A DNA stretch of 64,000 nt from Hyphomicrobiales bacterium (lineage in GTDB: Bacteria; Pseudomonadota; Alphaproteobacteria; Rhizobiales; Rhizobiaceae): assembly GCA_900468805.1 (NCBI GenBank), contig UEIF01000033.1:62001-126000 (forward strand), read 5' to 3'. Shown here piece after piece: positions 52,871-61,474 of the stretch. Each line of letters opens with the position of its first letter. The stretch's first letter is position 1. The notes beneath the pieces were generated by a model that saw only the letters and a program-made list of their open reading frames with translations, ran no database searches and was not told the origin of the DNA. The translations under genes were made by a program, and so were the position numbers.

Positions 52871-52911
52871 AGAAGCACTCGCGCGATTGCCGCGAGCGCC
52901 CTCACACAATC

Positions 52912-53694
52912 TCAGAAATGAAAGACGACGCCCAGGATCGGGCCATGCTCGACGATATCGTTGGTCAAGGTATCGTCACTATAGTTCACGCCAAGAGCAC
53001 GATAGCCGGCAACGGCGGAAATGGCGTCATTCCATTTGTAGCCGATTGCCGCCATGACATCCCAGTCGAGATCGGCACCGCCGGCGCCGATCAGACCCCA
53101 CCCGGTCAGATAGACCGAAGGCGTAATAGAATACATCCCTCTGACACCGGCCATGGCATCGACCCAGGTGGCATCGTCAGTGCCTGACACGCCGCCCAGC
53201 GGGCCGCCGGAAAAGGAGATCGTCGTTTCGGTATACCAGATCTTCACGCCGCCGATCACATCGAGGCGACCCTGGGGCTCGTCAATCACCGAGTAACCCG
53301 CACCGATCATCGCCGTGAAGGTTTCCGTTTTGAGGTCGACCTCGTCGGCGAATATGCCGCGCGGCGTCGCCGAGTCCGTCGTTATGCGGGCATAGATAAT
53401 ATCGGTCACGATGCTGAAACGGTCATAACGGGCATCGCCCGCTGCCATGAAGCCGAAATCGATATCCGAGAGAATATCGCCGAAACTCTCGTCGACATGA
53501 ACCTCCGGAAGGCCGAAAACGCCGGTGTCGCCCGTGATCCCGGCGGCCCAGAAATAGGGCGATATCGAAAAGGTCCATTTATCGGGATCTGCAGGCCTCG
53601 GCTGCGGAGCGAGAACGGGAGCAATATCCGCAGCCTGCACGACTGCGGGAGCGGCCAGAACGACCGCGGAAAGCAATAGCATGGTGGTTCGCAT
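52912..53694 (-). CDS. Outer-membrane beta-barrel protein
   Basis: A 260-residue protein with a cleavable signal (LLLSAVVLAAPAVVQAADI), then beta-strands such as WTFSISPYFWAAGITGD, ending in GPILGVVFHF, whose last Phe is the usual outer-membrane insertion signal. Eight to ten strands are likely. A minus-oriented box with two extra half-sites (53765-53808) precedes it by 71 bp. Function unknown; it may be a porin-like or adhesion barrel. Confidence 0.82.
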   Translation of the reverse strand: MRTTMLLLSAVVLAAPAVVQAADIAPVLAPQPRPADPDKWTFSISPYFWAAGITGDTGVFGLPEVHVDESFGDILSDIDFGFMAAGDARYDRFSIVTDIIYARITTDSATPRGIFADEVDLKTETFTAMIGAGYSVIDEPQGRLDVIGGVKIWYTETTISFSGGPLGGVSGTDDATWVDAMAGVRGMYSITPSVYLTGWGLIGAGGADLDWDVMAAIGYKWNDAISAVAGYRALGVNYSDDTLTNDIVEHGPILGVVFHF

Positions 53695-53764
53695 CCAATA
53701 TCTCTCTGATGACCCACAAAGTTAAATTGCCCCTGTAACGATAGGATACATCTCCGGCTTTAGA

Positions 53765-53808
53765 CGGAAGTACGTTACGGTAAACCGCACCGTAAATGAT
53801 GCCGTAAA
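53765..53808 (-). promoter_or_regulatory. Box D with three direct repeats of TTTAC(C/G)G at 12-bp spacing
   Basis: On the minus strand, TTTACGG, TTTACGG and TTTACCG occur at 53808, 53796 and 53784, exactly 12 bp apart. The last is the start of a complete box (53765-53784). ACTTCC is followed 17 bp later by TATCCT. Tandem half-sites at about one helical turn fit OmpR/CadC-type winged-helix binding. Confidence 0.8.
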
Positions 53809-53946
53809 CGGGCCTATCGTTTTCGGAATTTGCGCCGCCTTTGCCATGGAAGCCGAGAGGAGAGGCGCTTCGAATTTTCTCATCCCACCAGCCAACCGGC
53901 TTATTGACGAACTCTGCAGACAGCAGGAGCGAGCATCTAGTCCCAT

Positions 53947-55686
53947 CTATGGGCTCACGGCTCCGGTCACGTCGTTGAATGCGAACACGGCCCCAGCCTT
54001 GGTAAGGCCATCCTGGATCTCTGCGGACAGCACCGGCTGCAAGCGTCTTGCCTCCAGCTTGCGCCTCAAGGTGCGCTCGAAATCCGGATCCCGGCCCCGC
54101 ACATCGGCAAGCCGCTGTTTTGCCTGATCGGACCCAAGCTGACCGAGTGCTGCCGCCCGCAAGGCGCGCACGACGAAGTCGGTGCAATTGACCTGTTCGG
54201 CAAGCAGAGAAGCCTCCGACCACTCGCCGCGACGATAGGCATCCAGGGCAAGAACAAGCATGGCGTCGCGCGGCACGATATCCACGGCCCGTCCCGCATC
54301 CTGCGCCATGGCGACGCCGGCTTCGAAGTAACCGGCTGAAAACAGCACCGAGGCAAGCTTTGCCGCCGCATCCGGATTGCTCGGATTGAGCGAGATCGCC
54401 CGATTTCCGGCCTGGAGGGCCGCATCGATGCGCCCGTCGGCGAATTGCGTCATCATCAGCGCCACATAGGCACGATCGGACATGGGGGCGATCGAAACCG
54501 CGCGGTTCGCCAGATCAAGAGCGCGGGCACGCACCACGGCATCTCCGGCCCCTGTTTCCTCCGCGATAAGGACACGAGCAAGCAGCGCTTTGGCGTCGGA
54601 ATTATTCGGATCGACGACGAGCGTCCGCTCGAGGCAGGAACGCACTGCGGTCATATTGTCCGATCCGCCATCATCGACCTGATATTCGGCGCGCAGCACG
54701 CAGGCGTTTCCGAGCGACTCGGTACTGCTGGCATGCGTTTCAATATTGTTGATCGCCCCACGCGCCGCGCCAAAGCGGCGAGCAAGAACATCGACGATCT
54801 CCTGGCGAATCGCTGCCGGACTCTTTCCGTCGATGGCGATCGTTTCGAGCCCCGATTTCAGGACGTCGCTGGACTGGCTGTCGACGATCTGCCACCAGAC
54901 GCTCCTGATATCGCCGTCGCCGTAGTATTTCATGTCGATTTCATAGGCCCGCCCTGCAACTTTCTGGGTTCGCACGCCGGCGTAACCAGCCTTCGCCACC
55001 GTCAGCGTCTGGAACTGGGTCAGCGCCGTCAGCAGCATGTCGCGCGTCTGGCTGGCCTCTCCTTGCATCCTGGTGTCAACCGCGTCCATGGAAAGAGCGA
55101 CCGAAGGGCGTACTGTCAGGGACGGCTTTGAAGCGTAGAAAACGACACCGGCAGCGATCGCCGCGCAGAGCAGCAGCGCCATTCCCGTATGGATCATCAG
55201 GAGCCAGGCAGAAGCGGAAGCGGCAGCGGGGCCCTCCGCAGCCGGGGAAACAGGAAGATCATCAGGCGTCTCGGGCAGATCGCTTTCCAGCGCCACCTCT
55301 TCCTCGTCATCCTCGTAGGGCACGTGCGAGCGAGGGAAAAGCGTCACATAAGTACCTTTGGGGATGTGGATCGTCACATCCCGCTCGGCACCGAAGGCTT
55401 CATAATAGTTCTCGACCGACGAACGCAGCCGGCTCACCTCGATGCGCACGATCGGATCGTTCGACGCATCGAAATTGCTCGCTCGCCCGAGAACATCAAG
55501 TGCGATGGAATAGGCTTTGACCCCCTCCTCACAGCCGGCGAAACGCCTTTCCGCAAGATATCTGAGAATGGCCCGTTGCCGTTCCGTGGCGTGGAATCTC
55601 GGATCGGACAGAATTCGTTCGAGTTCCGCCCTGGCCTCCGGCAACGATACTTCGCATGCCCTGGTCTCGACTACTTCAGCACCCAT
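53947..55686 (-). CDS. CadC-like membrane-tethered regulator with OmpR-type winged helix and TPR region
   Basis: A 579-residue protein. Residues 35-118 look like an OmpR/CadC winged helix: an early helix (ERQRAILRYLAE), a recognition-helix-like NDPIVRIEVSRLRSSVENYY and a wing ending HIPKGTYVTLF. An acidic linker is followed by one membrane segment at 160-185. The C-terminal 390 residues should be periplasmic and contain TPR-like helices (LDLANRAVSIAPMSDRAYVAL, NPSNPDAAAKLASVLFSAGY). It is embedded among the box-preceded genes but has no box itself. I infer that it binds the boxes. Confidence 0.8.
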   Translation of the reverse strand: MGAEVVETRACEVSLPEARAELERILSDPRFHATERQRAILRYLAERRFAGCEEGVKAYSIALDVLGRASNFDASNDPIVRIEVSRLRSSVENYYEAFGAERDVTIHIPKGTYVTLFPRSHVPYEDDEEEVALESDLPETPDDLPVSPAAEGPAAASASAWLLMIHTGMALLLCAAIAAGVVFYASKPSLTVRPSVALSMDAVDTRMQGEASQTRDMLLTALTQFQTLTVAKAGYAGVRTQKVAGRAYEIDMKYYGDGDIRSVWWQIVDSQSSDVLKSGLETIAIDGKSPAAIRQEIVDVLARRFGAARGAINNIETHASSTESLGNACVLRAEYQVDDGGSDNMTAVRSCLERTLVVDPNNSDAKALLARVLIAEETGAGDAVVRARALDLANRAVSIAPMSDRAYVALMMTQFADGRIDAALQAGNRAISLNPSNPDAAAKLASVLFSAGYFEAGVAMAQDAGRAVDIVPRDAMLVLALDAYRRGEWSEASLLAEQVNCTDFVVRALRAAALGQLGSDQAKQRLADVRGRDPDFERTLRRKLEARRLQPVLSAEIQDGLTKAGAVFAFNDVTGAVSP

Positions 55687-55812
55687 GATCGCCCCGTACG
55701 CGCTGATTAGGCTAAAGTATAACAGAGATGTTTATCGCCGAGACAGCAACAGGTTGCAACTGAAAATGCTAACAAAACCAGCGGACGATCGATTTTAACG
55801 TGAGTCTGCGCC

Positions 55813-56112
55813 TCAATCCGGCACGCTCGGGCGGTGTTCCAGGACATATTGGATGATGTCGGATTCGATTTCGGCACAGATGGTCTCGTACTCGACGACC
55901 ATAGCACAATGCTCGTCCCCGGGCTGCCGCATGAGGCGTTCCAGGGCAAGGCACGTTTCCTCATAAGCCTCGAAGAGATCGTTAAGCGAGCGGGATTTCG
56001 ATGCGAGAAGCTGCAGTCTGCCGCGCATTGCAGGCAATTTCAGCATGAGCCGCCACAGCCCGTGCTGTGCGGTTTCGGTAGTGTTGCTGTTAATGCCTCC
56101 TTTCCCACCCAT
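55813..56112 (-). CDS. Small acidic helical protein of unknown function
   Basis: A 99-residue frame without signal or membrane segment, rich in Leu and Glu (SLNDLFEAYEETCLALERLMRQPGDEHCAMVVEYETICAEIE). A minus-oriented box (56166-56184) lies 53 bp upstream, with an appropriately placed -10-like CATAGT, which supports it as a real gene. The start is uncertain; Met23 (56046) is an alternative. I do not recognise the family. Confidence 0.6.
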   Translation of the reverse strand: MGGKGGINSNTTETAQHGLWRLMLKLPAMRGRLQLLASKSRSLNDLFEAYEETCLALERLMRQPGDEHCAMVVEYETICAEIESDIIQYVLEHRPSVPD

Positions 56113-56165
56113 GGAATTTCGGCCTCCTGCTCATCCAGCCGACTATGAAGTGACAGGTGGAAGAT

Positions 56166-56184
56166 GGAAGTACGTTACCGTAAA
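56166..56184 (-). promoter_or_regulatory. Box E1 (minus): TTTACGGTAACGTACTTCC
   Basis: Minus-strand copy directed at the small unknown gene. ACTTCC is followed 18 bp later by CATAGT. It is divergent from box E2. Confidence 0.78.
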
Positions 56185-56214
56185 TGCGCAGTCATTTACG
56201 TCTCTTCCCCGGCC

Positions 56215-56246
56215 TTTACGCCAGAGTTTACCGTAACGTACTCCCG
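56215..56246 (+). promoter_or_regulatory. Box E2 with an extra half-site
   Basis: TTTACGC at 56215 and TTTACCG at 56227 are 12 bp apart. The latter begins TTTACCGTAACGTACTCCCG, one mismatch to the box. A further TTTACG lies at 56195. It is 107 bp before the mscS-like gene. Confidence 0.75.
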
Positions 56247-56352
56247 CAGAGGCTCCTGCTGTGCTCATCCTTGTACCGTGGAGGAAGCGGCGCATGGACA
56301 GATCGGTGACGACGTCTCCTGCGGCCGGCTATTCTGCCGGGAGACATAGCGA

Positions 56353-58290
56353 ATGATCAGGCTGGCAGTATTTCTTCTGGCTTTCCTCGTCGTGACCTCG
56401 GCGGCGGCGCAAACCGCGCCACCACCGCCCCAGCAGAAGATTGACCAGCTGATAGGCCTGCTGCAGGATCCCGAGATCCAAACCTGGCTGGAAAGTCGGA
56501 AGAAGGAGCAGGACGCAACAGCCGCAGCAACCCAGCCATCAGGCTTTGCGACTTGGGAAGCGCGGCTGCGCTCGCGCATCGATGGTATTCTTGCTGCAGT
56601 TCCGCGTATCCCCTCCGAAATGTCCCAGGGCGCCGCACGTGCTCGCCAGGATGCCGTCTCACACGGATATGCACCGATCTTCCTGATTTTTGCGGGCTTG
56701 GTCGCGGTAGGTGCAGCCGCCGAATGGCTCTTCAGGCGCGCCCGGTCCCCGTCGATCGGCCCGGTCGCCCGCCTTCTTCCGGTCGCGGTTTTCACCGTGG
56801 TCGTCGCAATCATATTCTTCGCCGTTGAATGGCCGCCACTCGCCCGGCTGGTTCTCCTCGCCTATCTGGTTGCCTTCATCGCCTACCGCGTCGCCGCTGT
56901 CTTGATTAACCTCGTGGAAAGCAACCGCCCCTCGCTCGCCATCCGCGCCCAGCTTTTTGTCGGCATTGCATTGTTTGCCGCGGCAACCGCGACGCTCGGC
57001 GCACCGCTAGGCGTCGATCGGGCCGTCACGGAGGCCATCTCCTACTGCTTCTCGGTTCTTCTGTTGGCACTCGCGATCGAAACAGTCTGGTCGGCATTGG
57101 CCCAATCCATTTTCATAAAGGCAGGCCTCACCGGCTTCCTCGCCCTGTTGTGGATCCTCTGGTGTCTTGATCTGCAAGGCCTTTTCTGGCTCGGCGTCTA
57201 TGCCCTTGTCCTGCCGGGTCTGTTGCGTGCCACGGGCACGGCAGCGGCAACGCTCACGACGGCGCCGTCAGAAAGCCCCAGGAGCATATTGTTCGTCCGC
57301 GGCAGCCGGGCAATCATCATTGCGCTCGCCGTTGGCTGGCTGGCTCTCGTCTGGCGCCTTAGTCCCGATTCCCTCGCAAATCAGAATGCGACGTTGGCTG
57401 CCGTCCTCTATGGATTGCTGAAAGGCGTTATCGTGCTGCTGATTGCCGATCTCCTCTGGCAGCTTGCCAAGGGCTGGATCGACCGCAGCATTGCGACCTC
57501 GGCAGACGCGACCGGCCTCGCCCCTGCCGAAGTGGCGAAACGCGCGCGATTCCGGACATTGCTGCCGATTTTCCGGAATGCGCTCGCCGTCATGGTGGCG
57601 GTCATGGCCGGCCTGATCGTGCTGGCGCAGCTCGGAGTCGAAATCGGGCCGCTGATCGCCGGCGCGGGCATCTTCGGGGTGGCCATCGGCTTCGGCTCGC
57701 AGACCCTCGTCAAGGACGTCATCAGCGGCGTTTTCTACATGCTCGATGATGCCTTCCGTGTCGGCGAATATATTCAGGCGAAAAACTACAAGGGAACGGT
57801 GGAAGGCTTCAGCCTGCGCTCGGTGCGGCTGCGCCACCATCGCGGCCCCGTCTTCACCGTTCCGTTCGGAGAGCTTGGCGCTGTGGAAAACATGAGCCGC
57901 GACTGGGTGATCGACAAGTTCCGCATCTCGGTCGCCTACAACACCGACATCAACAAGGCCCGCAAGATCACCAAGACGATCGGCGCGGAGTTGAAAGAAG
58001 ATGCCGAGGTCGGCCCGCTTTTCATCGAACCGCTCAAGATGAAGGGTGTCGAAGAATTCGGCGACTACGGTATCGTCCTGAGCTTCGCCATGACGACGGT
58101 GCCCGGCATGCAGACCTATATCCGCCGCAAGGCCTATGCCATGATCCGCGAAGCCTTCCAGAACAACGGCATCGAATTCGCCCAGCCGATGGTGCAGGTC
58201 GGCGGCGATGACAAGAACGGTGCCGCAGCTGCCGCAACCACGCTACGCACCGCCCAGCAGGCGAAGGCCGCCGGTAGCGCGGAGGGCTGA
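56353..58290 (+). CDS. MscS family mechanosensitive channel (large form)
   Basis: A 645-residue protein with a signal peptide (FLLAFLVVTSAAAQ), a short periplasmic part and about ten membrane segments. The MscS pore helix and beta domain are in AGAGIFGVAIGFGSQTLVKDVISGVFYMLDDAFRVGEYI. The cytoplasmic domain follows (GTVEGFSLRSVRLRHHRGPVFTVPFGELGAVENMSRDW). It opens under membrane tension to release solutes. Its place under the shared box links the regulon to envelope or osmotic stress. Confidence 0.92.
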   Translation: MIRLAVFLLAFLVVTSAAAQTAPPPPQQKIDQLIGLLQDPEIQTWLESRKKEQDATAAATQPSGFATWEARLRSRIDGILAAVPRIPSEMSQGAARARQDAVSHGYAPIFLIFAGLVAVGAAAEWLFRRARSPSIGPVARLLPVAVFTVVVAIIFFAVEWPPLARLVLLAYLVAFIAYRVAAVLINLVESNRPSLAIRAQLFVGIALFAAATATLGAPLGVDRAVTEAISYCFSVLLLALAIETVWSALAQSIFIKAGLTGFLALLWILWCLDLQGLFWLGVYALVLPGLLRATGTAAATLTTAPSESPRSILFVRGSRAIIIALAVGWLALVWRLSPDSLANQNATLAAVLYGLLKGVIVLLIADLLWQLAKGWIDRSIATSADATGLAPAEVAKRARFRTLLPIFRNALAVMVAVMAGLIVLAQLGVEIGPLIAGAGIFGVAIGFGSQTLVKDVISGVFYMLDDAFRVGEYIQAKNYKGTVEGFSLRSVRLRHHRGPVFTVPFGELGAVENMSRDWVIDKFRISVAYNTDINKARKITKTIGAELKEDAEVGPLFIEPLKMKGVEEFGDYGIVLSFAMTTVPGMQTYIRRKAYAMIREAFQNNGIEFAQPMVQVGGDDKNGAAAAATTLRTAQQAKAAGSAEG

Positions 58291-58381
58291 GAAGCGCCCG
58301 GGCGCCGAAAAGGACACCCGTATCCACATTGTGCACGGCGACCCAGGCAACGCATTTGTCTCTACGCCCGGCTCGGCCCGA

Positions 58382-58406
58382 TCACAAAACCGCTGCGGTT
58401 TTGTGA
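58382..58406. terminator. Bidirectional terminator between mscS-like and nitronate monooxygenase genes
   Basis: TCACAAAACCGC and GCGGTTTTGTGA form a perfect 12-bp inverted repeat around a single T, so the real loop is a few bases. The convergent position and the A/T runs in the arms suit termination on both strands. Confidence 0.65.
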
Positions 58407-58421
58407 CAGCAGCGCGCAATT

Positions 58422-59477
58422 CTAATCCGCCTCGACAAGATACCGCGTCAGTTCCGCTGCAGACATTTCGCGCGCGAGGCTTGCCGCCTGACCGGCCCAC
58501 ATATTGCTGAAATCAGATCTGCTTTCCTTCTCGGTCACCGCCCTCAGCGGCGCAAGCGCCCCGCCTGCGGTCGGGAATGCCGGCGCAGCTTTGGCCAGCG
58601 GCCCGATCTCCCGCATGATGCGGTTGACGATTCCCCGTGCCGGGCGACCGGTGAAGATATTAGTGACGGCCGTATTGTCATCCCGCGCCGACTTCAACGC
58701 TTCACGATGAAACGCGGTAACCTTGGCTTCCGGCGTAAACAGATAGGCTGTGCCTACCTGAACGGCGGATGCACCGAGCACGAAGGCGGCACGAACCCCG
58801 CGCCGATCGCTGATACCACCCGCAGCAATGACCGGCACCGAAACGGCATCGACAATCTGCGGCACGAGTGCCATCGTGCCGACCTGTGTCGCCATGTCAT
58901 CACTCAGGAAATTGCCGCGGTGCCCGCCGGCTTCCAGCCCCATGGCGATGATGGCATCGACGCCACGTTCGGCAAGCCAGCGTGCCTCTGCGACCGTCGT
59001 TGCCGAAGCTGTGATCTTTGCACCGGTCTGTCGCACGCGCTCCAGCAGTTCCGGCCCCGGCAGGCCGAAATGGAAGCTGACGACTTCCGGCCGATAGCTT
59101 TCGACGAGGCCACAATAATTGTCGTCGAAGGGTGCCCTTCCTGCCGCCGGAACTGGTGCTGCAGGATCGAGCCCAAGCTCCACATAATAGGGCGCAAGAG
59201 CGGTGCGCCACGCCATCTGGGCAACGGGATCTGCCGCTGGATTGGCGTGTGCGAAGAAATTCATGTTGATCGGCTTCGAAGTCGCCGAGCGGATCTGATC
59301 GAGCGACGCTTTTGTCTGTTCGATCGTCAGCAGCGCGGCGGGAAGCGAACCGAGGCCGCCAGCTTCACTGGCCGCGATCACCATTTCAGGCGTAGTCGCA
59401 CCCGCCATCGGTGCCTGAATAATAGGAAGCTCGATCCCGAAGAGGTCGACGATACGATTGTCCTGCCAGTTGCCCAT
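58422..59477 (-). CDS. Nitronate monooxygenase (2-nitropropane dioxygenase family)
   Basis: A 351-residue FMN-dependent TIM barrel. ELPIIQAPMAGATTPEM is the family start. MGLEAGGHRGNF contains the conserved active-site His region, and VPVIAAGGISDRRGVRAAFVLGASAVQVGTAYLFT binds FMN phosphate. It oxidises alkyl nitronates such as propionate 3-nitronate. The start may instead be an ATG five codons upstream (59492). It is the last gene of a four-gene operon. Confidence 0.9.
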   Translation of the reverse strand: MGNWQDNRIVDLFGIELPIIQAPMAGATTPEMVIAASEAGGLGSLPAALLTIEQTKASLDQIRSATSKPINMNFFAHANPAADPVAQMAWRTALAPYYVELGLDPAAPVPAAGRAPFDDNYCGLVESYRPEVVSFHFGLPGPELLERVRQTGAKITASATTVAEARWLAERGVDAIIAMGLEAGGHRGNFLSDDMATQVGTMALVPQIVDAVSVPVIAAGGISDRRGVRAAFVLGASAVQVGTAYLFTPEAKVTAFHREALKSARDDNTAVTNIFTGRPARGIVNRIMREIGPLAKAAPAFPTAGGALAPLRAVTEKESRSDFSNMWAGQAASLAREMSAAELTRYLVEAD

Positions 59478-59543
59478 CACACGATACTCCATGCGTTCCG
59501 CTTGATCATAAAGCGAGTGGCGGCCTTGCGGGCCGCCACGACA

Positions 59544-59789
59544 CTATTTCTGTTTTGCTGCTTTTTCTGCAAGCTGCTTGCGATATTCAGGCACAGGCAG
59601 ACCGCCGACACCCCAGCTTTCCATTTCGATCTCGTCGATGACCACGAAGGTGCTGTCATGTGGCTTGCCCAAGATATCGAAGAGCAGATCGCTGACACCC
59701 TTAATCAGAGCGGCCTTCTGCTCCGCCGTCGTGCTTGTCGCACCCGGAGCCGTGCCTTCACGCGTCACTTTGATATTCACATAAGGCAT
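59544..59789 (-). CDS. 4-oxalocrotonate tautomerase family protein
   Basis: An 81-residue protein beginning MPYVNIKVTREG, so Pro becomes the N-terminal catalytic base after Met removal. AEQKAALIKGVSDLL is the usual helix and FVVIDEIEMESWGVGGLP the C-terminal strand. Family members are 60-80 residues long and isomerise keto-enol compounds. It lies between the SDR and nitronate monooxygenase genes. Confidence 0.9.
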   Translation of the reverse strand: MPYVNIKVTREGTAPGATSTTAEQKAALIKGVSDLLFDILGKPHDSTFVVIDEIEMESWGVGGLPVPEYRKQLAEKAAKQK

Positions 59790-59851
59790 TGTCGTTCTCC
59801 TTGAGGACGGGTGCTATCGAGCGCCCCGCCCATTGCCTCCTGTTGCAGCAA

Positions 59852-60565
59852 TTACCAACGGCCGGCGTGCTGGCCGCCATCGACATTCAACGTCTCGCCG
59901 GTGACGAAGCCGGCACGCTCCAGATAGAGCACGGCATCGACGACTTCGCTCACCTCGCCCAACCGGCCGACCGGATGCAGGGCGCTGAGGAAAGCGTGCG
60001 TTTCCGGCGCATGCATCGGGGTCCTGATGATGCCGGGCGCCACCGCATTTACGCGAATGCCGCTCTTGGCATATTCGATGGCAAGCCCGCGGGTGACGGC
60101 GTCGAGACCGCCCTTGGTCAGCGTCGCCAGACCCGAGGGAACATCGGCGATGGGCTGATCCACAAGGGCCGTCGTGATCTGAACGATGTGACCATGGCCC
60201 TGCTTCAGCATCTGGGCAATGGCAAATTGCGTGATGTGGAAGAAGCCGGCAACGTTGACATTGATGACGTTGTTGAAGTCTTCGACTGTGTAGTCGGTGA
60301 ACGGCTTGCCGACGAAGATACCGGCATTGTTGATCAGCGTATCGACGCGACCGAAACGCTCGATGGCCGTCTTAACGACCTGTTCGGCCACGCCACGCTC
60401 GCCAATGCTGCCGGGTACTGCGACAATGCCGGCATCGGACGAAGGCTGAATGTTGCGGGAGTTGGCAACGACAACATAGCCTTCCTTGCGATAGGCTTCG
60501 ACGATGCCTGCGCCGATACCCTGCGAGGCACCGGTAACGATTGCGACTTTCTGTTCATTGCTCAT
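59852..60565 (-). CDS. Short-chain dehydrogenase/reductase with altered active site
   Basis: A 237-residue SDR with the nucleotide motif GASQGIGAGI, NNAGIF, and C-terminal GETLNVDGGQHAGRW. Where YxxxK is expected the sequence reads SGLATLTKGGL: the Lys is kept but the Tyr is replaced by Ala. ITTALVD at the Ser position has Thr. It may be a non-classical SDR or use another acid. Second gene of the operon. Confidence 0.87.
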   Translation of the reverse strand: MSNEQKVAIVTGASQGIGAGIVEAYRKEGYVVVANSRNIQPSSDAGIVAVPGSIGERGVAEQVVKTAIERFGRVDTLINNAGIFVGKPFTDYTVEDFNNVINVNVAGFFHITQFAIAQMLKQGHGHIVQITTALVDQPIADVPSGLATLTKGGLDAVTRGLAIEYAKSGIRVNAVAPGIIRTPMHAPETHAFLSALHPVGRLGEVSEVVDAVLYLERAGFVTGETLNVDGGQHAGRW

Positions 60566-60613
60566 GATATGTCTCCTTGGAAGATGGCGCTTTGCGCCGT
60601 GTTTGAGAGGTGA

Positions 60614-61396
60614 TCAGGCCGTCAGGTCGACGGCGAGCGGTTTGCCTTTTTCGAAGAGCTTCAGGCGCTCCTCGAGGTTGAAGACCGAGAAGGTATGTGC
60701 GAGCTGGTCCTGCGTTTCGCGGAAATGCACCCAGCCTTCGTTATGCGCGGATACGAGGAGCGCGTTCGGGAAGGCATGCGCCGCCTCCAGAGCATCCTCG
60801 CTGCCCATCGTCACATGGAAGCGCCCACGGGGCTCGGCAGCGCCCGTAAACAGCAGCACGACTTTGGGAGAAAAGAGCCGGGCGACCTCGGCCGTGCCCT
60901 CGTACCAGACCGTGTCACCGGTCACGTACAGCAGGTCGCCCGGCTTTTCACGGCCGAGGGCAAAGCCGACGACATCGCCGGAAATCGGCTCGATACCGAC
61001 GGGGCCGTGGCGGGCGGGCGTTGCAGTGACCAGCAACTTCTCACCGTCGGCGCCTTCCAGCGTGACGGTTTCGAAGGGAGCAAGGCCAAGGGCATTGCCG
61101 CCCAGGCGCTCTGCTCCAGCCCTCGTCGTGAAGGTGGTGCCAACGGCAGGAAGCATCGCCCGGCCTGCACTGTCGAGATTGTCGAAGTGCTGGTCGTGGC
61201 TCAAAAGAACCGCGTCCAGCCGGCCGATGTCTTCGACCGACAAGGCAGGACCGGAAGTCTTTTCGAAGCGGACGGGCGTTTCCTTGTAGAGGCCCGGCGG
61301 GTCGAAGGTCGGATCGGTGAGAAGCCGGAGCGTGCCATATTCGATAAGCACGGTCGGCCCGCCGATAAGCGTGAGATTAAGATGGGAAGAGGTCAT
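60614..61396 (-). CDS. MBL-fold metal-dependent hydrolase (UlaG-like)
   Basis: A 260-residue metallo-beta-lactamase-fold protein. GGPTVLIEYGTLRLLTDPTFD is the typical UlaG-type opening, LLSHDQHFDNLD corresponds to the HxHxDH metal motif (here HDQHFDN), and PARHGP and YVTGDTVWYEG provide further ligands. It opens the four-gene operon and is divergent from a LysR gene. Substrate unknown; lactone or phosphoester hydrolysis is typical. Confidence 0.87.
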   Translation of the reverse strand: MTSSHLNLTLIGGPTVLIEYGTLRLLTDPTFDPPGLYKETPVRFEKTSGPALSVEDIGRLDAVLLSHDQHFDNLDSAGRAMLPAVGTTFTTRAGAERLGGNALGLAPFETVTLEGADGEKLLVTATPARHGPVGIEPISGDVVGFALGREKPGDLLYVTGDTVWYEGTAEVARLFSPKVVLLFTGAAEPRGRFHVTMGSEDALEAAHAFPNALLVSAHNEGWVHFRETQDQLAHTFSVFNLEERLKLFEKGKPLAVDLTA

Positions 61397-61474
61397 GTCG
61401 GCAACCTTTCTGTTTCGAGGTCGCCTTCTGTTTAGTCCCGTTCCTTTCTGCGAAAAATTCGCTATTCTTTGCCA

